Shown here piece by piece: positions 59,088-64,000 of a stretch of DNA of 64,000 bases. Under the pieces are notes generated by a model that searched no databases, was not told where the DNA came from, and saw only the letters and a program-made list of their open reading frames with translations. The position numbers were made by a program, and so were the translations under genes. The DNA is taken from the NCBI GenBank assembly GCA_934668515.1, contig CAKUNS010000002.1:29259-93258 (forward strand). Direction: 5' to 3'. How positions within the stretch are numbered: the stretch's first letter is position 1; each line of letters opens with the position of its first letter. This stretch comes from an uncultured Eggerthellaceae bacterium (GTDB lineage: Bacteria > Actinomycetota > Coriobacteriia > Coriobacteriales > Eggerthellaceae).

Positions 59088-60497
59088 ATGATGTTCAAAA
59101 CAAACCGTGCGGTTTGCAAAAAGTCGGTTTCGCTGCTGTTCGTCGTGGCTCTGGTTGCCTCGCTGGTGCTTCCGTTCGCTGCTTCGTTCGTTTCCCCTGC
59201 TTCGGCATACGCGCTTGACGTGCAAAAGTGCACGGCGCGCCCCAACTCCGATTCCAGCAGCGATGTTCTGGGCGGCGTGGAAACGCGCATCACCTGGGAA
59301 GCTCAGGCAGATGCCGACGAGTCGCTGGCTTCCATCTCGCTTACCCTTCCCGAAGGAACCACGTGTTCGATCAACAACGCCAAGGCCACGCTCCTTACCG
59401 GCGATGACCTTATGACCCGTGTGAACCTGAAGGCAACATTCGCTCAGGACGGCCAGACCGTCATCGCATCGTTCGGCGAGCCGGGCCAGGCTGGCGGTTA
59501 TTACCGCATCGAGCTTTACGGCGTCATGTTCCCACAGAACGGCGGCAATCAGCAGCTTGCGGGCACCTACACGCTTACCGACGGTACGGTCAAGAAGATC
59601 ACCTCCATTCCAACCATTGCGGTTAAAAGCACTACTTTCGTTCAAACCCTTTCCGACTCGCTTGCTCAACAGGAATGGGTGAAGGCCTGGAACTCCAACA
59701 CGTTCCTGCGCCTGTTCCTGAACCCGCCCATCTTCGTTTCCAGCCTCCCCATTGTGCTGCAGGGCTTCTTCATGGCCGTGGGCATCGTTTTGGTGGCGTT
59801 CCCCATTGCCATTCCGCTGGGCCTGTTACTTTCGTTCATGCGCATGTCCAAGTTCGCCATCCTCCGCGGCTTGGGTTCGCTCTACGTTAACGTGGTTCGC
59901 GGCACTCCGGTCTTCCTGCAGGTGTACATCGCGTTTTTCGGCCTACCGCTGGCTGGCATCAACATCCCGTCGTTCCCGCTTGGCGTCATCGTTTTGGCTA
60001 TGAACTCGGCTGCGTACCAGTGCGAGATCTTCCGCGCGGGCATCCAGTCCATCAGCAAGGGCCAGTTCGAGGCTGCTCGCTCGCTTGGCATGAATGCCGC
60101 GCAAACCATGGCGTACGTCATCATCCCGCAGACCGTCCGTCGCGTGCTGCCCACCATGACCAACGAGTTCATCCTGCTGTACAAGGACACTTCCATGCTG
60201 GCCGCCGTTGGCGTTATGGAGCTGGTCATGTACGCCAAGACCATCGTCGCTTCCACGGGCTCCATCACCCCGTACATCGTCGCGGCGCTGTTCTACCTGG
60301 TGCTTACTCTGCCGCTTGCCAAGGTTGTCGGCAACCTCGAGCGTCGTCTTGCTGGTAACGAGACCGGCGGTAAGAAGAAACGCGACAAGAAGGGCGGCAA
60401 GCGCAAGGATTCCGGCTTCGTCGACGCCAAGATCGGGGGCAAGGACGAGTCTGGTTCCGGTCTTGAGGTTTCGCCCGAGCGCTTCTCGAGCATGTAA
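59088..60497 (+). CDS. Amino-acid ABC transporter permease with an N-terminal exported domain
   Basis: A 469-residue fusion. A signal-peptide-like segment (~11-42, ending SPASAYA) is followed by a ~165-residue exported beta-rich domain of unknown family (TARPNSDSSSD through TYTLTDGTVKKI). Then comes a HisM/GlnP-type permease (~215-420) with helices and the EAA loop EAARSLGMNAAQTMAYVIIPQ (near 327-347, one motif) and LLYKDTSMLAAVGV. The C-terminal ~60 residues are Lys/Gly-rich and soluble. Substrate is probably a polar amino acid. ATG 59088 or 59091 is chosen because the TATAAT at 59024 excludes much earlier starts. No ATPase gene follows; a terminator does. Its likely partner is the lipoprotein at 48902. 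Confidence 0.85.
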   Translation: MMFKTNRAVCKKSVSLLFVVALVASLVLPFAASFVSPASAYALDVQKCTARPNSDSSSDVLGGVETRITWEAQADADESLASISLTLPEGTTCSINNAKATLLTGDDLMTRVNLKATFAQDGQTVIASFGEPGQAGGYYRIELYGVMFPQNGGNQQLAGTYTLTDGTVKKITSIPTIAVKSTTFVQTLSDSLAQQEWVKAWNSNTFLRLFLNPPIFVSSLPIVLQGFFMAVGIVLVAFPIAIPLGLLLSFMRMSKFAILRGLGSLYVNVVRGTPVFLQVYIAFFGLPLAGINIPSFPLGVIVLAMNSAAYQCEIFRAGIQSISKGQFEAARSLGMNAAQTMAYVIIPQTVRRVLPTMTNEFILLYKDTSMLAAVGVMELVMYAKTIVASTGSITPYIVAALFYLVLTLPLAKVVGNLERRLAGNETGGKKKRDKKGGKRKDSGFVDAKIGGKDESGSGLEVSPERFSSM

Positions 60498-60521
60498 AGA
60501 CTAGCTCCCATATCGGCTTCG

Positions 60522-60556
60522 AACGCCCCGCCTGTGTGACAGGTGGGGCGTTTTGT
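60522..60556 (+). terminator. Terminator after the permease gene
   Basis: AACGCCCCGCCTGT (60522-60535) pairs with ACAGGTGGGGCGTT (60539-60552), with a three-base loop and a following T-rich run. Confidence 0.9.
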
Positions 60557-60710
60557 TTATCTGAGCTGGTGAAACGCGGTTTCTTCCTGGACATTTGAGC
60601 CGTGAGGCTAAATACTCAAAAAAGAAGGTGACGTTTTGCTGAGGTGCGTTAAAATGAGCTTAAGCAAGCACCCGAAAGCGGTGCGCAAACGTTTCACTAG
60701 GAGGCCCATC

Positions 60711-61157
60711 ATGGCTCGCTACACTCGCATCTTCGCTGCTCTCGACGGCGGCTCTACGCAAGAAGCCGTTCTCGAGCGCGCTATCAACTTGGCCGAAGAC
60801 AATGGCGCCGAACTGCTGCTCGGTCATGTCATCGACTCTGTTCCGTATGAGGCCAACGGCATCGACTTCGTTGCCTTGTGCGACGATGGCCGTGCCCGCA
60901 TTGAGGAAGATCTGAAGGACCTCCTGGACAAGGCTCGCAACTCCGAGAAAATCCCTTCCGTCAAGCTCGAGGTTCGTGCCGGTCGCATTAACGACACTCT
61001 AGCCGAGCGTCTGGTTCAGCCCTTCAAGCCCGACCTGGTTATCTGCGGCGCCCGCGGTCTGTCCAACATCAAGTACGCGTTTGTCGGCAGTGTTTCCACG
61101 TTCCTTATCCGTAACATGGAGTGCGACGTCCTGGTCGTTAAGCCCGAGGTCAAGTAA
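60711..61157 (+). CDS. Universal stress protein, UspA family (copy 2)
   Basis: A 148-residue Usp domain. N-terminal RIFAALDGGSTQEAVLERAI holds the ATP-contacting Asp. The loop ICGARGLSNIKYAFVGSVSTFLIRN follows the G-x2-G-x9-G(S) pattern (G-A-R-G and GSVS), and the end is CDVLVVKPEV. It is diverged from the copy at 46335. ATG 60711 has an excellent RBS (AGGAGG); the in-frame start at 60636 is not needed. Monocistronic, with a terminator at 61202. Confidence 0.92.
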   Translation: MARYTRIFAALDGGSTQEAVLERAINLAEDNGAELLLGHVIDSVPYEANGIDFVALCDDGRARIEEDLKDLLDKARNSEKIPSVKLEVRAGRINDTLAERLVQPFKPDLVICGARGLSNIKYAFVGSVSTFLIRNMECDVLVVKPEVK

Positions 61158-61201
61158 TCGTCTCTGCGCTACTGTGCAATGCTGCGTTTATTAAATCTTA
61201 T

Positions 61202-61242
61202 GCACCCCGTCGAACGAATTCCCTTCGGCGGGGTGCTTTGGT
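61202..61242 (+). terminator. Terminator after the second universal stress gene
   Basis: GCACCCCGTCGAA (61202-61214) pairs with TTCGGCGGGGTGC (61224-61236), one G-U pair, followed by TTT. Confidence 0.82.
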
Positions 61243-61286
61243 TATAGTTTCAGGTATTCGAAAATTCACGAACGATTGGATGAACG

Positions 61287-62468
61287 ATGATCAATCCTAG
61301 GATGCTGGCGCTTGGCCAAGAGCCCTCTGCCATTCGCAAGCTGTACGCTCATGGTCTGCGCCGCGCTGCAGAAATCGGTGCCGAGAACGTGTTCGATTAC
61401 TCTATCGGCAATCCGTCTGTTCCAGCCCCCGCAGGTATTTCCGACAAGATCAAGGAACTTGCCGACGCCGATCCGGTCGAAGTGCATGCATACTCCATGT
61501 CCGCCGGTTTGTACAGCACCCGCAAGGCCGTTGCCGACAATCTGAAGCAGCGCTTCGGCATCCCCGCTACGCCCGAGCGCATCTACATGACCGCCGGCGC
61601 CACGGCTGCTTTGGATATCACCATCTCGGCCCTCACCAATCCGGGCGACGAGGTTATCGTTAACGTGCCGTACTTCCCCGAGTACCGCGTGATGATCGAA
61701 ACCGCCAAGTGCACCTGCGTCGAGGTTATGATGACCGCGCCTGAGTTCCAGCTTGATATCGACGGTCTGCGCGCCGCTATCAACGAGAAGACGTCCATGA
61801 TCATCATCAACTCGCCCAACAATCCCGTTGGCTGCGTGTACTCCGAGGACAACATCAAAGCCCTTGCCGCCCTTATGGAGGAAAAGCAGGCTGAGTACGG
61901 TCATCCCATCTACCTGCTTTCCGATGAGCCGTACCGCGAGGTCGTCTACGACCTGGACGTACCGTTTGCCGCGAACTACTATCAGAACACCATCGTGTGC
62001 TATTCCTGGGCAAAGAGCCTGTCCCTGCCGGGCGAGCGCATCGGCTACGTTTACGTTTCCGACCGCATTGACAACGCCGACGAGGTGTTTGCTGCGGTGT
62101 CCGGCGCCGGTCGTGCGCTGGGCTTCATCTGCGCTCCGGTTTTGTTCCAGCAGGTTATCCAGGATTGCATCGACCTGCCCACCGACGTCGAGGCATATCG
62201 TCAGAACCGTCAGCTGCTCACCGACATGCTGTCCGAGCTTGGCTTTGAGTTCGTGAACCCTGACGGCGCGTTCTATCTGTGGGTGAAGGCACTCGAGGAC
62301 GACGCTCAGGCATTTTCCGATCAGGCTAAGACGCACGAACTGTTGCTGGTGCCGTCTGACAGCTTCGGTATGAAAGGTTGGGTGCGCTGCAGCTACTGCA
62401 TCTCGCCCGAGACCATCAAGAACTCCCGTGCTGCATGGGAGGCGCTGAAGCAGGACTACGCTAAGTAA
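61287..62468 (+). CDS. PLP-dependent class I/II aminotransferase
   Basis: A 393-residue fold-type I aminotransferase (aspartate aminotransferase-like). MTAGATAALDITISAL (near 102-117) is the cofactor phosphate-binding region. NSPNNPVG (near 174-181) contains the substrate/cofactor Asn. LLSDEPYREVVYD holds the Asp that pairs with the pyridine nitrogen. CYSWAKSLSLPGERIGY gives the Schiff-base lysine in SWAKSLS (near 246-252). WVRCSYCIS supplies the C-terminal substrate-carboxylate Arg. Substrate specificity is unclear. ATG 61287 begins the conserved region. The IS element lies 79 bases downstream, so any native terminator could be disrupted. Confidence 0.92.
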   Translation: MINPRMLALGQEPSAIRKLYAHGLRRAAEIGAENVFDYSIGNPSVPAPAGISDKIKELADADPVEVHAYSMSAGLYSTRKAVADNLKQRFGIPATPERIYMTAGATAALDITISALTNPGDEVIVNVPYFPEYRVMIETAKCTCVEVMMTAPEFQLDIDGLRAAINEKTSMIIINSPNNPVGCVYSEDNIKALAALMEEKQAEYGHPIYLLSDEPYREVVYDLDVPFAANYYQNTIVCYSWAKSLSLPGERIGYVYVSDRIDNADEVFAAVSGAGRALGFICAPVLFQQVIQDCIDLPTDVEAYRQNRQLLTDMLSELGFEFVNPDGAFYLWVKALEDDAQAFSDQAKTHELLLVPSDSFGMKGWVRCSYCISPETIKNSRAAWEALKQDYAK

Positions 62469-62604
62469 GCCAGGTTTCTTGCCGGCAAGGTCATAGGCGC
62501 CAAGAGGCGCTAGCGAAAAGAAAAAAAGGGGGGTGTCGCTCGACGAGTGAACTGCGCCCCAAAACTGCAAAGGACCCCGTTTCCTGAACATCAAAAGAAG
62601 TGAA

Positions 62605-63501
62605 TTAGGCAGCCCGGCCGAGTCTGTACTCGACTGGGCTGCTTCCGTCTAGGCGTTTCTTGATGCGCACGTTGTTGTACCAGTCGATGTACTTCTCCAA
62701 ATCCCTCTCGAAGATATCGGGGTCGTCTCCCTCCCAATCGTAGTAAAGCTCGGTCTTGACCATCGAGAAGAAGTTTTCGGCCTTCGCGTTGTCGAGGCAG
62801 TTTCCTTTGCGGGACATGGACTGGGCGATCCCCATCCGCTCGAGCGCGAGCCTGTAGGCGGGCATCTGGTACTGCCAGCCCATGTCCGAATGCAGCAACG
62901 GGGCGTCTTCGCCATCGAGCCTGCCCTCGAGGCCCGCCAGCATCTCGAGGACCATCTTCATGTTCGGGGACCTGGATATCGAGTAGGCGACGACCTCGTC
63001 GTTGTAGAGGTCCACCACGGGCGAAAGGTAGAGCTTAGTGCCGCCCACCTTGAATTCGGTGACATCGGTCACCAGCTTGGTCATCGGGTCCTCCGCCTTG
63101 AAGTCGCGGGCCAGCAGGTTCGGGGAGGACTTGCCGACCTGGCCCATGTAGGATCGGTACTTCCTACGTCTGCGGGTCCGGCACAGCAGCCCCTCCTCGC
63201 GCATGACCTTGAGCACCGTCTTGTCGGCGATACGGATGCCGGCCGCTTTGCGCAACGCGGCGGCAACGCGTCGGTATCCGTATCTGAACCGAGATTTCTC
63301 GCATATCTCCACTATGACCGGCCGCTCGGTTGCCTGCCTGTCGGAGGGAGGGTTCGCCTCGTGGTAGTAGTAGGTGGAACGCGACATCCCCATGAGCCTC
63401 AGGAGCGTGGAGAGTGGGTATTCCCGCCTCAGCGACTTCACTATCTCGTGCTTCCGCCTGTTGCCGAGAGGTCCGTCGCCGAGGCGGCCATTCGTTTTAA
63501 G
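62605..63501 (-). CDS. IS3-family transposase OrfB (DDE integrase), expressed by -1 frameshift
   Basis: Catalytic half of the transposase. The HTH_21-like region (HEIVKSLRREYPLSTLLRLMGMSRSTYYYHE) is followed by the rve integrase core: VTDVTEF (first Asp), LHSDMGWQY (second Asp) and DNAKAENFFSMVKTE (Glu), then YNNVRIKKRLDGSSPVEYR. All three DDE residues are intact. The open frame runs upstream to 63807, but that part overlaps orfA in another frame and is Arg-rich non-coding sequence. The likely entry point is a -1 shift at CTTAAAAC (around 63494-63501), which joins orfA residues ...EIL to this frame. The product should be the OrfAB fusion. Confidence 0.88.
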   Translation of the reverse strand, partial: LKTNGRLGDGPLGNRRKHEIVKSLRREYPLSTLLRLMGMSRSTYYYHEANPPSDRQATERPVIVEICEKSRFRYGYRRVAAALRKAAGIRIADKTVLKVMREEGLLCRTRRRRKYRSYMGQVGKSSPNLLARDFKAEDPMTKLVTDVTEFKVGGTKLYLSPVVDLYNDEVVAYSISRSPNMKMVLEMLAGLEGRLDGEDAPLLHSDMGWQYQMPAYRLALERMGIAQSMSRKGNCLDNAKAENFFSMVKTELYYDWEGDDPDIFERDLEKYIDWYNNVRIKKRLDGSSPVEYRLGRAA

Positions 63502-63926
63502 ATCTCCACCTCCATCTCGAGGCGGGCGCACCGCTGTTCGAGGGTCTCCTCGCTCGCGGGCTCCTTCCTCCTTCGCCCCGATGGATGGACGACGAGGGCG
63601 TCCTCGCCTCCCTCTCGGTACCGCTTCACCCAGTCTCGTATCTGCACGCTGTTGCGCACGCCATGCTCGAGAGCGAGGGCTTTGTAGTCGCCCTCGCCAT
63701 GGAGATAGGCTTCTACGACGCGAAGCTTGAACTCCTGGGGGTAGCGGTTGTTCTTCCTCGGCCTGTCTATAGCCCCGACGCCGCCTTGGTCGATCCTCTC
63801 CCTCCAAAGCTTCACGGTTGACTTCGTAAGACCGAACTCGTGTTGCAGCATGGTGATGGTCGCGCCATCGGCGTAGCTGTCCGCAAAGCGCTGTTTAAAC
63901 TCAGCGGAGTAATCCTTGCTCAGCAA
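63441..63926 (-). CDS. IS3-family OrfA (helix-turn-helix)
   Basis: A 161-residue DNA-binding protein. It carries two HTH units: YSAEFKQRFADSYADGATITMLQHEFGLTKSTVKLW (shown by its ends) and YPQEFKLRVVEAYLHGEGDYKALALEHGV, followed by a leucine-zipper-like helix EETLEQRCARLEMEVEILKRMAA used for multimerisation. This two-HTH OrfA is typical of the IS150 group. Its 3' end overlaps the orfB frame, consistent with -1 programmed frameshifting. No internal stop is seen, so the element may be active. Confidence 0.88.
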   Translation of the reverse strand: MLSKDYSAEFKQRFADSYADGATITMLQHEFGLTKSTVKLWRERIDQGGVGAIDRPRKNNRYPQEFKLRVVEAYLHGEGDYKALALEHGVRNSVQIRDWVKRYREGGEDALVVHPSGRRRKEPASEETLEQRCARLEMEVEILKRMAASATDLSATGGSTR

Positions 63927-64000
63927 ATCAACCCCCTAACGCAGAAGACCCCTATAGGAGAAGCAGAACATTGTCTGTCCAACTATAGGGGTTCACTGCA

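Larger units (their letters stand above)
62548..64000 (-). mobile_element. IS3-family insertion sequence (IS150-like)
   Basis: About 1.45 kb with two overlapping minus-strand ORFs. Imperfect terminal repeats are visible: TGAACTGCGCCCCAAAAC... at 62548 inward and, on the other strand, TGCAGTGAACCCCTATAG... inward from 64000 (16 of the first 28 positions match, including the CCCC block). The right end coincides with the last base of the window, so target-site duplication cannot be checked. The bases 62469-62547 between the aminotransferase and the IS contain GGCGCC and a poly-A run but no gene. Confidence 0.8.

Noticed and set aside
63502..63807. Upstream extension of the orfB frame
   Set aside because: It overlaps orfA in another frame, is Arg/Pro/Gly-rich with no motif, and the transposase is expected to be made by frameshifting.

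Overview
The window is a GC-rich bacterial chromosome segment with ordinary bacterial gene spacing. Protein content points to the Coriobacteriia, most likely the family Eggerthellaceae (gut anaerobes related to Slackia, Adlercreutzia, Gordonibacter or Eggerthella). The pointers are a Veg protein, a heme-handling ccm cluster, paired cytosolic arylsulfate sulfotransferases, a 2-oxoacid:ferredoxin oxidoreductase, an ECF vitamin transporter and a BspA-like leucine-rich-repeat protein. The taxonomic call is inference from family content; no search was run.

Layout. 1-4241: housekeeping (metG 3' end, TatD-family DNase, flavodoxin-like reductase, rsmA, veg, tRNA-Ala). 4252-8261: two paralogous MFS transporters flanking a divergent leucine-rich-repeat gene. 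8433-13983: cytochrome c maturation operon ccmE-F-A-B-C-D, ending in a 46-bp tandem repeat that starts inside ccmD. 14123-16974: galU, a zinc-ligand-less homocysteine-methyltransferase-like gene, a small unknown gene and a MscS channel. 16986-17158: a rod-shaped RNA matching 6S RNA. 17314-23780: rarA, a DUF948-like membrane protein, an AI-2E-type permease and alaS. 23935-31023: amidohydrolase, nitroreductase, two arylsulfate sulfotransferases, a DsbA-like CxxC protein and a YigZ-family protein.

31063-37599 looks like an aromatic 2-oxoacid/arylacetate locus: a LysR regulator, a divergent phenylacetate-CoA-ligase-like gene, a stand-alone LysR effector-binding domain without a DNA-binding domain, and a gamma-delta/alpha/beta 2-oxoacid:ferredoxin oxidoreductase. 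37819-45436: flavodoxin-like reductase, a three-gene module resembling Bacillus ydjGHI (zinc ribbon, TPM domain, SPFH), an SGNH hydrolase, and htpG behind a consensus promoter with a CIRCE operator. 45721-49747: apt, a universal stress protein, a small alarmone synthetase, a TrmH-family methyltransferase and an amino-acid-binding lipoprotein.

49853-58895 is the most notable region: a cobalamin riboswitch, a giant cell-surface protein (two DUF4430-like domains plus a beta-propeller) split by one in-frame amber codon, a second membrane-tethered DUF4430 protein, and a full ECF transporter (EcfT, fused double EcfA, S component). I read it as a B12/corrinoid capture-and-uptake system. It sits between an amino-acid-binding protein and an amino-acid permease that would normally be adjacent. 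The window ends with a universal stress protein, a PLP aminotransferase and an IS3-family insertion sequence whose right end falls on the last base.
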